Shown: positions 1 to 4,727, counted from the first letter of the stretch. The stretch is 6,832 nucleotides of DNA from Oscillibacter sp. UBA6647 (GCA_002455655.1 DKLF01000003.1:1-6832); one strand, 5' to 3'. Notes: generated by a model from the letters alone, not told the origin. Translations and numbers: made by a program.

Positions 1-105
1 CGCGCCCCTCAGGGCGGCTTCAACCGCCCCAACACCAACACCCCTCGTCCGGCGGCTGCCCCCGCGGCCTCCGCTGAACCCAAGAAGGAAGGAGGAGCTG
101 AATAA
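1..105 (+). CDS. rpsC: 30S ribosomal protein S3 (uS3), C-terminal tail only
   Basis: Only the last 34 codons are present, in the frame starting at base 1 and ending with TAA at 103-105. The tail is low-complexity: Asn/Pro/Thr-rich, then Ala/Pro-rich, then a charged Glu/Lys/Gly end. No folded S3 domain is visible, so the call rests on position directly before rplP (the standard S10 operon order) and on S3 proteins often ending in a variable, disordered tail. S3 sits at the mRNA entry channel of the 30S subunit. The stop overlaps the rplP start by one base (TAATG), and the rplP ribosome binding site lies inside these last codons, so translation of the two genes is probably coupled. The 5' end lies outside the window. 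Confidence 0.85.
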   Translation, partial: RAPQGGFNRPNTNTPRPAAAPAASAEPKKEGGAE

Positions 106-542
106 TGCTTCTGCCCAAGAGAGTAAAATACCGTCGTGTGCACCGTGGCCGTATGACCGGCAAGGCATACCGCGGAAACACAATTACCTACGGTCAGTTC
201 GGCCTCCAGGCCATGGAGCCCGGCTGGATCACCAGCAACCAGATTGAGGCGGCCCGTATCGCCATGACCCGTTACACCAAGCGTGGCGGTCAGGTCTGGA
301 TCAAGATTTTCCCCGACAAGCCCGTCACCAAGAAGCCCGCCGACACCCGCATGGGTTCCGGTAAAGGTTCCCCCGAGTTTTGGGTTGCAGTTGTGAAGCC
401 CGGCCGTATCATGTTTGAGATTGCCGGCGTTCCCGAAGAAACTGCCCGCGAGGCCCTGCGTCTGGCCAGCCACAAGCTGCCCATCAAGACGAAGCTGGTT
501 ATCCGCGAGGCTGCTTCGGAGGCTCAGGAAGCAGGTGAGTAA
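105..542 (+). CDS. rplP: 50S ribosomal protein L16 (uL16)
   Basis: A 145-residue protein of normal family length. It starts MLLPKRVKYR and carries the L16 hallmarks: the basic N-terminus with HRGRM (13-17), the GxQAxEPGW-type stretch around 33-41, and the conserved Arg81 followed by RMGSGKG (82-88), the loop that reaches toward the peptidyl-transferase centre and the tRNA elbow. L16 helps form the A-site side of the 50S subunit and is added late in assembly. The ATG overlaps the rpsC stop by one base and is preceded by GGAGG at 91-95 with a 9-nt spacer. The Glu/Ala-rich C-terminus (136-145) is a short variable tail. The gene is complete and intact. Confidence 0.98.
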   Translation: MLLPKRVKYRRVHRGRMTGKAYRGNTITYGQFGLQAMEPGWITSNQIEAARIAMTRYTKRGGQVWIKIFPDKPVTKKPADTRMGSGKGSPEFWVAVVKPGRIMFEIAGVPEETAREALRLASHKLPIKTKLVIREAASEAQEAGE

Positions 543-543
543 G

Positions 544-744
544 ATGAAGGCAAGTGAAGTTCGCAAGATGAATGCCGAGCAGCTCAACGAGAAGCTGACC
601 GGCCTGAAGAAGGATCTGTTTTTCCTGCGTATGCAGCACGCCACCAACCAGCTTGACAATCCCCTGAAGATTCGGGAAACCAAGCACGACATTGCCAGAG
701 TCAAAACCGTGTTGCGGGAGCTTCAGGCTTCCGGAAAGCAGTAA
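544..744 (+). CDS. rpmC: 50S ribosomal protein L29 (uL29)
   Basis: A 66-residue, two-helix protein typical of L29. It starts MKASEVRKMN, has the LxxxLFxLRxQxATxQLxNP-like core (21-40), and continues with KIRETKHDIARVKTVLRE (42-59). L29 lies near the polypeptide exit tunnel of the 50S subunit, next to L23, where nascent-chain factors dock. The ATG at 544 is chosen because L29 proteins usually begin MKA, and AGGTGA (533-538) precedes it by 5 nt. An in-frame GTG at 535 would add three residues and has AGGA (526-529) in front, so it cannot be excluded. The longer in-frame reading back to 415 overlaps rplP in another frame and is not credible. Only one base separates the rplP stop from this ATG. 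Confidence 0.96.
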   Translation: MKASEVRKMNAEQLNEKLTGLKKDLFFLRMQHATNQLDNPLKIRETKHDIARVKTVLRELQASGKQ

Positions 745-758
745 GGAGGTAAGTGAAC

Positions 759-1025
759 ATGAGTGAAATGGTGAGAACTTCCTCCCGGAAGACCAGAATC
801 GGCAAGGTTGTGTCCGACAAGATGGATAAAACCGTGGTCGTGGCTATCGAGGACCGCGTGGCCCATCCCCTGTACAAGAAAATTGTCGGCCGCACCTACA
901 AGCTGAAGGCCCACGACGAGGAAAACGCATGCGGCATCGGTGACAAGGTTAAGGTTATGGAGACCCGCCCTCTCAGCAAGGACAAGCGGTGGCGCGTGGT
1001 CGAGATTATTGAAAAAGCGAAGTAA
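759..1025 (+). CDS. rpsQ: 30S ribosomal protein S17 (uS17)
   Basis: An 88-residue OB-fold ribosomal protein. The N-terminal part has the family pattern RxGxVVSDKMDKTVVVAIED (13-32, partly variable), followed by HPLYKK (36-41). The C-terminal signature has GD at 61-62 and RPLSKDKRW at 70-78. S17 is a primary 16S rRNA binder that helps organise the 5' domain early in 30S assembly. The ATG at 759 is preferred: AAGGAGGT at 743-750 is 8 nt upstream. An in-frame GTG at 753 would be only 2 nt from that Shine-Dalgarno. The rpmC stop is part of the same TAAGGAGGT string, which suggests coupled translation. The gene is complete. Confidence 0.97.
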   Translation: MSEMVRTSSRKTRIGKVVSDKMDKTVVVAIEDRVAHPLYKKIVGRTYKLKAHDEENACGIGDKVKVMETRPLSKDKRWRVVEIIEKAK

Positions 1026-1039
1026 GGAGGTGCCGAGTT

Positions 1040-1408
1040 ATGATCCAACAGGAAAGCTATTTGAAGGTTGCCGATAATACCGGCGCCAAAGAGATCAAGT
1101 GCATCCGCGTTCTGGGCGGCTCCACCCGCAAGTTTGGCAACATCGGCGACGTTATTGTGGCGTCCGTCCGCAAGGCCCAGCCGGGTGGCACCGTGAAAAA
1201 GGGCGAGGTGGTCAAGGCCGTCATCGTTCGCAGCGCTAAGGGCGTCCGCCGCAACGACGGCACCTATGTCCGCTTCGACGATAACGCTGCCGTCCTCATC
1301 AAGGATGACCAGAACCCCAGAGGGACCCGTATCTTTGGGCCGGTTGCACGCGAGCTGCGCGACAAGGATTACATGAAGATCCTGTCCCTGGCTCCCGAAG
1401 TGATTTGA
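1040..1408 (+). CDS. rplN: 50S ribosomal protein L14 (uL14)
   Basis: A 122-residue protein of exactly the usual bacterial length. It begins MIQQESYLKVADNTGAKEI and contains CIRVLGG (21-27), the GD-VIVASVRKA segment (36-46), KKGEVVKAVIVR (53-64), and the C-terminal NPRGTRIFGPVARELR (92-107). L14 is a small beta-barrel at the 50S face that forms intersubunit contacts with 16S rRNA and is the docking site of the silencing factor RsfS. The start at 1040 follows AAGGAGGT (1024-1031) with an 8-nt spacer; the Shine-Dalgarno begins inside the rpsQ stop codon. The stop is TGA, one of only three in the window. Intact, with no unusual features. Confidence 0.98.
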   Translation: MIQQESYLKVADNTGAKEIKCIRVLGGSTRKFGNIGDVIVASVRKAQPGGTVKKGEVVKAVIVRSAKGVRRNDGTYVRFDDNAAVLIKDDQNPRGTRIFGPVARELRDKDYMKILSLAPEVI

Positions 1409-1422
1409 GGGGGACGCCTGAT

Positions 1423-1734
1423 ATGTCTATGAATATCAAAAAGGGCGACACCGTGGTCGTTCTCTCCGGCAAGGACCGGGGCAAGCAGGGCAAGGTTCTG
1501 GGCAGCGTGCCCAAGACCAGCCGGGTCGTGGTGGAGGGCATCAACATGGTGACCTGTCACGTGAAGCCCCGCAAGCAGGGCGAGACTGGCGGCATTGTCA
1601 AGCGCGAGGCGGCAATCGCCTCCTGCAAGGTGCAGGTGGTCTGCCCCAAGTGCAGCAAGGGCACCCGCGTTGCCCACAAGATTGAAAACGGCAAGAGCGT
1701 TCGCGTGTGCAAGCACTGCGGCGCCGCGCTGTGA
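1423..1734 (+). CDS. rplX: 50S ribosomal protein L24 (uL24), zinc-ribbon variant
   Basis: A 103-residue protein. A KOW motif lies near the N-terminus (KKGDTVVVLSGKDRGKQGKV, 6-25), then the EGINMVTCHVKP segment (39-49) typical of L24. The C-terminal part carries Cys74-x2-Cys77 and Cys96-x2-Cys99, a likely zinc ribbon that many L24 proteins, including those of E. coli and Bacillus, lack or have lost. L24 nucleates 50S assembly on the 23S 5' domain and lies near the tunnel exit. ATG 1423 is chosen because GAGGGG (1407-1412) sits 10 nt upstream. ATG 1429 would give a slightly long 16-nt spacing, and a TTG at 1405 lies inside the Shine-Dalgarno/rplN stop region. Zinc binding is inferred from the cysteine spacing. 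Confidence 0.96.
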   Translation: MSMNIKKGDTVVVLSGKDRGKQGKVLGSVPKTSRVVVEGINMVTCHVKPRKQGETGGIVKREAAIASCKVQVVCPKCSKGTRVAHKIENGKSVRVCKHCGAAL

Positions 1735-1753
1735 GAAAGGGGAGTAGACGAAC

Positions 1754-2293
1754 ATGGCAAGACTGAAGGAAAAATACGGCGCCGAAGTCGCTCCCGCGCT
1801 CATGAAGCAGTTTGAATACAAGAGCGTCATGCAGATTCCCCGGATCGACAAGGTTGTCGTGAACGTGGGTTGCGGCGAGGCTCGGGAAAACGCCAAGGTT
1901 CTTGAGAACGTGGTGGGCGACCTGGCCCAGATTACCGGCCAGAAGCCCATCATCACCAAGGCGCGCAAGTCCATCGCGAACTTCAAGCTCCGTGAGGAAA
2001 TGCCCATCGGCGCGAAGGTCACTCTCCGCGGCGCAAAGATGTGGGAATTTCTGGACCGGCTGTTCAACGTGGCTCTGCCCCGCGTCCGCGACTTTCAGGG
2101 CATCAATCCCAACTCCTTTGACGGCCGGGGCAACTACGCTCTGGGCATTCGGGAGCAGTTGATTTTCCCGGAAGTGGAGTACGATAAGATCGACAAGATC
2201 CGCGGCATGGATGTGGTTATCTGCACCACCGCAAAGACCGACGAAGAAGCCCGTGCCCTGCTGGAGCAGGTCGGCGCTCCCTTTGCCAAGTAA
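1754..2293 (+). CDS. rplE: 50S ribosomal protein L5 (uL5)
   Basis: A 179-residue protein, the normal length. It starts MARLKEKYGAEVAPALM and includes the QIPRIDKVVVNVG segment (27-39), TGQKPIITKARKSIANFKLR (61-80), the signature region EEMPIGAKVTLRG (81-93), and LPRVRDF-G--P-SFDGRGNYALGI (108-132). L5 binds 5S rRNA with L18 and helps place it in the central protuberance, contacting P-site tRNA. The Shine-Dalgarno is AAGGGGAG (1737-1744) with a 9-nt spacer. In E. coli the S8 repressor site of the spc mRNA overlaps the start of this gene. I see no equivalent A-U-A-C bulged helix around 1735-1775 here; the look-alike lies instead upstream of rpsH. Confidence 0.98.
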   Translation: MARLKEKYGAEVAPALMKQFEYKSVMQIPRIDKVVVNVGCGEARENAKVLENVVGDLAQITGQKPIITKARKSIANFKLREEMPIGAKVTLRGAKMWEFLDRLFNVALPRVRDFQGINPNSFDGRGNYALGIREQLIFPEVEYDKIDKIRGMDVVICTTAKTDEEARALLEQVGAPFAK

Positions 2294-2308
2294 GGAAGGA
2301 AGAGAAGA

Positions 2309-2494
2309 ATGGCTAAGAAGTCTATGATTTTGAAGCAGCAGGCTCCCGCGAAGTTCTCTTCCCGGAAGTACAACCGCTGCAAGCTCTGTGGCCGCCCCCA
2401 TGCTTATCTCCGGGACTACGGCGTTTGCCGTATCTGCTTCCGTGAGCTGGCCTACAAGGGCGAGATTCCCGGCGTTCGGAAGGCGTCTTTCTAA
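2309..2494 (+). CDS. rpsZ: 30S ribosomal protein S14 type Z (uS14, zinc-binding)
   Basis: A 61-residue, short S14 of the zinc-binding (C+) class. Four cysteines form Cys24-x2-Cys27 and Cys40-x2-Cys43, separated by the GRPHAYLRDYGV segment, followed by RICFRELAYKG and the conserved GVRKASF-like end. S14 binds the head of the 30S subunit late in assembly. The cysteine-free S14 (about 90-100 residues) is longer; none is present here. In this operon the gene is also often named rpsN. The start at 2309 follows a purine run AAGGAAGGA (2292-2300) beginning in the rplE stop, with an 8-nt spacer and a weaker match to the anti-Shine-Dalgarno than its neighbours. The next gene, rpsH, is separated by an unusually long 170 nt. 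Confidence 0.98.
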   Translation: MAKKSMILKQQAPAKFSSRKYNRCKLCGRPHAYLRDYGVCRICFRELAYKGEIPGVRKASF

Positions 2495-2521
2495 GACCCA
2501 CCGATTTTACTTTTGTAGCTT

Positions 2522-2535
2522 GGGGCGAAAGCCCT
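2522..2535 (+). other. GAAA-tetraloop hairpin in the rpsH leader
   Basis: Four Watson-Crick pairs (2523-2526 GGGC with 2531-2534 GCCC) close a GAAA loop at 2527-2530, and a G·U pair (2522/2535) can extend the stem. An outer CACC (2499-2502) could pair with GGTG (2536-2539) to enclose it. GNRA loops stabilise hairpins and can dock into other helices, but I see no clear receptor. The hairpin is short, so its relevance rests on its place just before the S8-like helix. Its role is unknown. Confidence 0.55.
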
Positions 2536-2542
2536 GGTGAAA

Positions 2543-2617
2543 GGATGGCGAAAGGTCACTGTGAATCGGGCACCACGCGCGAGCGGACTGCTCCATTCAT
2601 AGTGATACCTCGCTGCC
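2543..2617 (+). promoter_or_regulatory. Probable S8-binding RNA motif (16S helix 21 mimic)
   Basis: Pairs read directly from the sequence: GG 2543-2544 with CC 2616-2617; T2546·G2615 and G2547·T2614; GCGA 2548-2551 with TCGC 2610-2613; A2552 and A2553 unpaired; GG 2554-2555 with CC 2608-2609; T2556 with A2605, leaving T2606 and A2607 bulged; CACTGTGAAT 2557-2566 with ATTCATAGTG 2595-2604 (one G·T); GGGCA 2568-2572 with TGCTC 2589-2593; CGC 2576-2578 with GCG 2583-2585 around a GCGA loop. In E. coli 16S rRNA the S8 core is A595, A596-U644, G597-C643, U598-A640 with U641 and A642 forming base triples. Here every position is the same except that A596-U644 becomes G-C, a pair-preserving change. 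The site precedes the S8 gene. S8 binding itself is inferred. Confidence 0.75.
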
Positions 2618-2620
2618 TGA

Positions 2621-2638
2621 ACGGTTTTTCGGAACCGT
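2621..2638 (+). other. UUCG-capped hairpin before the rpsH ribosome binding site
   Basis: ACGGTTT (2621-2627) pairs with GAACCGT (2632-2638) around a TTCG tetraloop (2628-2631): six Watson-Crick pairs plus one G·T next to the loop. It is followed by AACTCTAAAAAC rather than a T-run, so it does not look like an intrinsic terminator. It sits between the S8-like helix and the rpsH Shine-Dalgarno, 12 nt before the latter. It may be a spacer, an RNA-processing or stability element, or part of the regulatory switch; the sequence does not decide. Confidence 0.6.
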
Positions 2639-2650
2639 AACTCTAAAAAC

Positions 2651-2656
2651 AGGAGG
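2651..2656 (+). promoter_or_regulatory. Ribosome binding site of rpsH
   Basis: AGGAGG lies 8 nt before the rpsH ATG, in an A-rich, probably unstructured context. Unlike most sites in the window it is not joined to an upstream stop codon, so S8 translation begins independently rather than by coupling to rpsZ. CCTC at 2608-2611, on the 3' strand of the S8-like helix, is complementary to GAGG at 2653-2656, but four pairs is weak evidence for a sequestering switch. Confidence 0.85.
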
Positions 2657-2664
2657 ATTTATCC

Positions 2665-3063
2665 ATGCATATCACAGATCCGGTTGCGGATATGCTCACC
2701 CGCATCCGCAACGCCAACAGCGCAAAGCACGACACCGTTGATGTCCCCGCCTCCAATATGAAGAAGAGCATTGCTCAGATTCTGCTGGACGAGGGCTATA
2801 TCAAGAACTTCCAGATGGTGGAGGACGGCCTTCAGGGCGTGCTTCATATCACCTTGAAGTACAACGCCGGCAAGGAGAAGGTCATTACAGGTCTTCGCCG
2901 TGTCAGCAAGCCAGGCCTGCGCGTCTATGTGGGCGCCGATGAGCTGCCCCGCGTGCTTCGCGGCCTGGGTATCGCGATCATTTCCACGTCAAAGGGCATC
3001 ATGACCGACAAGAAGGCCCGCGAGGGGCATGTCGGCGGAGAAGTCCTGGCGTTCGTCTGGTAA
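2665..3063 (+). CDS. rpsH: 30S ribosomal protein S8 (uS8)
   Basis: A 132-residue protein of usual length. It starts MHITDPVADMLTRIRNAN, the conserved N-terminal helix, and ends with the RNA-binding C-terminal half: GLGIAIISTSKG (100-111), where the Ser-Thr-Ser-x-Gly loop at 107-111 is the part that reads the 16S helix 21 site in known structures, then IMTDKKAR and a hydrophobic VGGEVLAFVW end. S8 is a primary 16S rRNA binder organising the central domain. In E. coli it also represses the spc operon by binding its mRNA. Its gene directly follows a predicted S8-like RNA site, so feedback control is likely. ATG 2665 follows AGGAGG by 8 nt. Complete and intact. Confidence 0.98.
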   Translation: MHITDPVADMLTRIRNANSAKHDTVDVPASNMKKSIAQILLDEGYIKNFQMVEDGLQGVLHITLKYNAGKEKVITGLRRVSKPGLRVYVGADELPRVLRGLGIAIISTSKGIMTDKKAREGHVGGEVLAFVW

Positions 3064-3078
3064 GGAGGGTACTGAATC

Positions 3079-3624
3079 ATGTCTAGAATCGGCAGAATGC
3101 CCATTACCGTCCCCGCCGGCGTCACCGTAAACGTGGCAGAGGGTAATGTGGTCACCGTCAAGGGTCCCAAGGGCGAGCTTGCCCGGGCCCTGCGCCCCGA
3201 AATGATCATCAAGCAGGACGGCAACACGATCACCGTGGACCGTCCCTCCGAAGATAAGCAGCACAAGGCCCTGCACGGCCTGACCCGCACCCTGCTCCAC
3301 AACATGGTGGAGGGCGTCGCCAATGAGTTCACCAAATCGCTGGACGTCAATGGCGTGGGTTACCGTGTGGCCAAGGAGGGCAAGAACCTGGTGATGAACC
3401 TGGGTTTCTCCCATCAGGTGATCGTTTCCGAGATCGAGGGCATCACCATTGAGGTCCCCGCTCCCAATAAAATCATCGTGCGCGGCTGCGACAAGCAGGC
3501 TGTGGGCCAGTTTGCCGCTGAAATCCGCGAGAAGCGTCCCCCCGAGCCTTATAAGGGCAAGGGTATCAAGTATTCTGACGAGGTCATCCGCCGCAAGGTT
3601 GGTAAGACCGGCGCCAAGAAGTAA
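3079..3624 (+). CDS. rplF: 50S ribosomal protein L6 (uL6)
   Basis: A 181-residue protein with the two repeated alpha/beta domains of L6. The N-terminus is MSRIGRMPITVPAGV; VKGPKGEL lies at 27-34, the second domain begins near 83-100 with NGVGYRV (91-97) and LGFSH (108-112), and the C-terminal signature PPEPYKGKGIKY (154-165) is followed by a Lys/Arg-rich end. L6 sits at the base of the L7/L12 stalk near the sarcin-ricin loop, where translation GTPases bind. The Shine-Dalgarno AAGGAGG (3062-3068) overlaps the rpsH stop and is 10 nt from the ATG. Nothing is missing or disrupted. Confidence 0.98.
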   Translation: MSRIGRMPITVPAGVTVNVAEGNVVTVKGPKGELARALRPEMIIKQDGNTITVDRPSEDKQHKALHGLTRTLLHNMVEGVANEFTKSLDVNGVGYRVAKEGKNLVMNLGFSHQVIVSEIEGITIEVPAPNKIIVRGCDKQAVGQFAAEIREKRPPEPYKGKGIKYSDEVIRRKVGKTGAKK

Positions 3625-3638
3625 GGAGGTGTGCCGAT

Positions 3639-3998
3639 ATGATTAAGAAGCCGAATACAAATGCTCAGCGCCTGAAGCGTCACAAGAGGGTGCGTGCCAA
3701 AATCTCCGGCACCGCCGCTACCCCCCGCCTGAATGTCTTCCGCAGCGAGTCTAACATTTACGCCCAGATTATCGACGATGTGAAGGGCGAGACCTTGGCA
3801 GCCGCGTCTTCTTTGGATAAAGAGATCGCCGGTTACGGCGGCAACGCCGCCGCCGCCTCTGCCGTGGGCAAGCTCATTGCAGAGCGGGCCAAGGCAAAGG
3901 GGATCGAGAACGTGGTTTTCGACCGCGGCGGTTATCTGTACCATGGCCGTGTGCAGGCACTGGCCGAAGGCGCCCGCGAGGGCGGCCTGAAGTTTTGA
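3639..3998 (+). CDS. rplR: 50S ribosomal protein L18 (uL18)
   Basis: A 119-residue protein. The basic N-terminal tail (Arg/Lys-rich through about residue 22) is followed by PRLNVFRSESNIYAQIIDD (29-47), and the C-terminal FDRGGYLYHGRV (94-105) is diagnostic of L18. L18 binds 5S rRNA with L5 and carries it into the 50S central protuberance. The middle has an Ala/Gly-rich stretch (about 64-75), which is a variable region in the family. AAGGAGGT (3623-3630), begun in the rplF stop codon, is 8 nt from the ATG. The stop is TGA, 18 nt before rpsE. Confidence 0.98.
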   Translation: MIKKPNTNAQRLKRHKRVRAKISGTAATPRLNVFRSESNIYAQIIDDVKGETLAAASSLDKEIAGYGGNAAAASAVGKLIAERAKAKGIENVVFDRGGYLYHGRVQALAEGAREGGLKF

Positions 3999-4016
3999 TC
4001 GGAGGAGGTAAACAAC

Positions 4017-4517
4017 ATGCCTAGATTTGAAAGAGAGCCCAGCGAATACGCAGAGAAGGTTGTTGCCCTCAACCGAGTTTCTAAAACCGTTAAGGGCGGC
4101 CGCGTGATGAAGTTCTCTGCCTTGGTGGTGGTGGGCGACCAGAAGGGAAAGGTCGGCTATGGCTTGGGTAAGGCCGCCGAAGTCCCCGAGGCCATCCGCA
4201 AGGGCCTGGAGTCTGCGAAGAAGAACATGATTACCGTGACCCTGGCCGGGTCCACCATTCCCCACGAGGTGATCGGCGCCTCCGGCGCCGGACGCGTGCT
4301 GATGAAGCCCGCCGCCCCCGGTACCGGCGTGATTGCCGGCGGTGCGGTCCGCGCTGTGGTGGAAGCTGCCGGAATTAAGGATATTCGTACCAAGTGCCTG
4401 CGCTCTAACAATGCCAACAATGTGGTCGCTGCCGCCTTCGAAGGACTACGGTCCATGCGCGGGCCGGAGGAAGTGGCGCGTATCCGGGGCAAGAGCGTCA
4501 GCGAGATTGTGGGTTAA
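4017..4517 (+). CDS. rpsE: 30S ribosomal protein S5 (uS5)
   Basis: A 166-residue protein. The N-terminal double-stranded-RNA-binding-like domain carries the loop RVSKTVKGGR (20-29), where spectinomycin-resistance changes occur in other bacteria, then FSALVVVGDQKGKVGYGLGK (33-52). The C-terminal domain has the glycine-rich GASGAGRVLMKPAAPGTGV (87-105). S5 lies at the mRNA entry tunnel and affects decoding accuracy and helicase activity. The C-terminal motif usually written KSxGSNNPxNVV reads KCLRSNNANNVV here (126-137), with Arg replacing the usual Gly. The start follows a strong GGAGGAGGT (4001-4009) with a 7-nt spacer. Confidence 0.98.
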   Translation: MPRFEREPSEYAEKVVALNRVSKTVKGGRVMKFSALVVVGDQKGKVGYGLGKAAEVPEAIRKGLESAKKNMITVTLAGSTIPHEVIGASGAGRVLMKPAAPGTGVIAGGAVRAVVEAAGIKDIRTKCLRSNNANNVVAAAFEGLRSMRGPEEVARIRGKSVSEIVG

Positions 4518-4530
4518 GGAGGGGCTTATT

Positions 4531-4713
4531 ATGGCAAACTTGAATATTAAGCTCGTCAAGAGCCTAAACGGTCGTCTGGAAAAGCAGATTCTGACCGCCC
4601 ATTCTCTGGGCCTGCGCAAAATCGGTGACATCACCGTGCAGCCCGACAACGACCAGACCCGCGGCAAGATCGCCAAGATCGGCTATCTGCTGCAGGTCGC
4701 CGAAGTGAAATAA
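4531..4713 (+). CDS. rpmD: 50S ribosomal protein L30 (uL30)
   Basis: A 60-residue protein of normal bacterial L30 length, starting MANLNIKLVKSL. It has the family layout: a first strand, the GRLEKQ turn (14-19), a helix with LGLRKIGD (26-33), and a final strand IGYLLQVAEV (50-59). L30 is a small, non-essential-in-some-species 50S protein near the 23S rRNA. ATG 4531 is chosen because AAGGAGGGG (4516-4524), fused to the rpsE stop, is 7 nt upstream. The in-frame extension back to 4333 lies entirely within rpsE and has no ribosome binding site. Confidence 0.96.
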   Translation: MANLNIKLVKSLNGRLEKQILTAHSLGLRKIGDITVQPDNDQTRGKIAKIGYLLQVAEVK

Positions 4714-4727
4714 GGAGGCACGGAAAC

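Larger units (their letters stand above)
2495..2664 (+). promoter_or_regulatory. Structured rpsZ-rpsH intergenic leader
   Basis: This 170-nt gap is about nine times longer than any other in the window and has no credible ORF. By eye it holds, in order: an A/T-rich stretch (2501-2520), a small GAAA-capped hairpin (2522-2535), a long interrupted stem-loop resembling the 16S rRNA binding site of S8 (2543-2617), a UUCG-capped hairpin (2621-2638), an A-rich linker, and the rpsH Shine-Dalgarno (2651-2656). I find no convincing -35/-10 pair, and no hairpin is followed by a run of Ts, so neither a promoter nor an intrinsic terminator is supported. I interpret it as a cis-acting mRNA leader for rpsH and downstream genes. 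Confidence 0.8.

Noticed and set aside
415..543. Upstream extension of rpmC inside rplP
   Set aside because: The region codes for L16 in another frame and L29 normally begins at the MKA residues at 544.
1735..1775. E. coli-style S8 repressor site at the rplE start
   Set aside because: No bulged A-U-A-C helix could be drawn around the rplE start; the only good S8-like fold is upstream of rpsH.
1598..2401. Long minus-strand open frames opposite rplX-rplE-rpsZ (also 9-704, 1369-2067, 3549-4265 and 4683-5273)
   Set aside because: All are antisense to conserved ribosomal protein genes, have no family resemblance, and several overlap each other in different frames.
2501..2560. Promoter for rpsH in the A/T-rich part of the leader
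   Set aside because: TTTTAC and TTGTAG strings do not form a -35/-10 pair at 16-18 nt spacing, and the segment is occupied by RNA secondary structure.
2522..2638. Group II intron fragment, SRP RNA or tRNA-like element
   Set aside because: GNRA and UUCG loops superficially recall these, but there is no domain V consensus, no SRP GGAA-loop motif with its internal loop, and no cloverleaf or T-loop sequence.
2621..2645. Intrinsic terminator after rpsZ
   Set aside because: The hairpin is good but is followed by AACTCTAAAAAC, not a T-run, so termination is not supported.
4333..4530. Upstream extension of rpmD inside rpsE
   Set aside because: It overlaps S5 coding sequence out of frame, and the strong Shine-Dalgarno is before ATG 4531.
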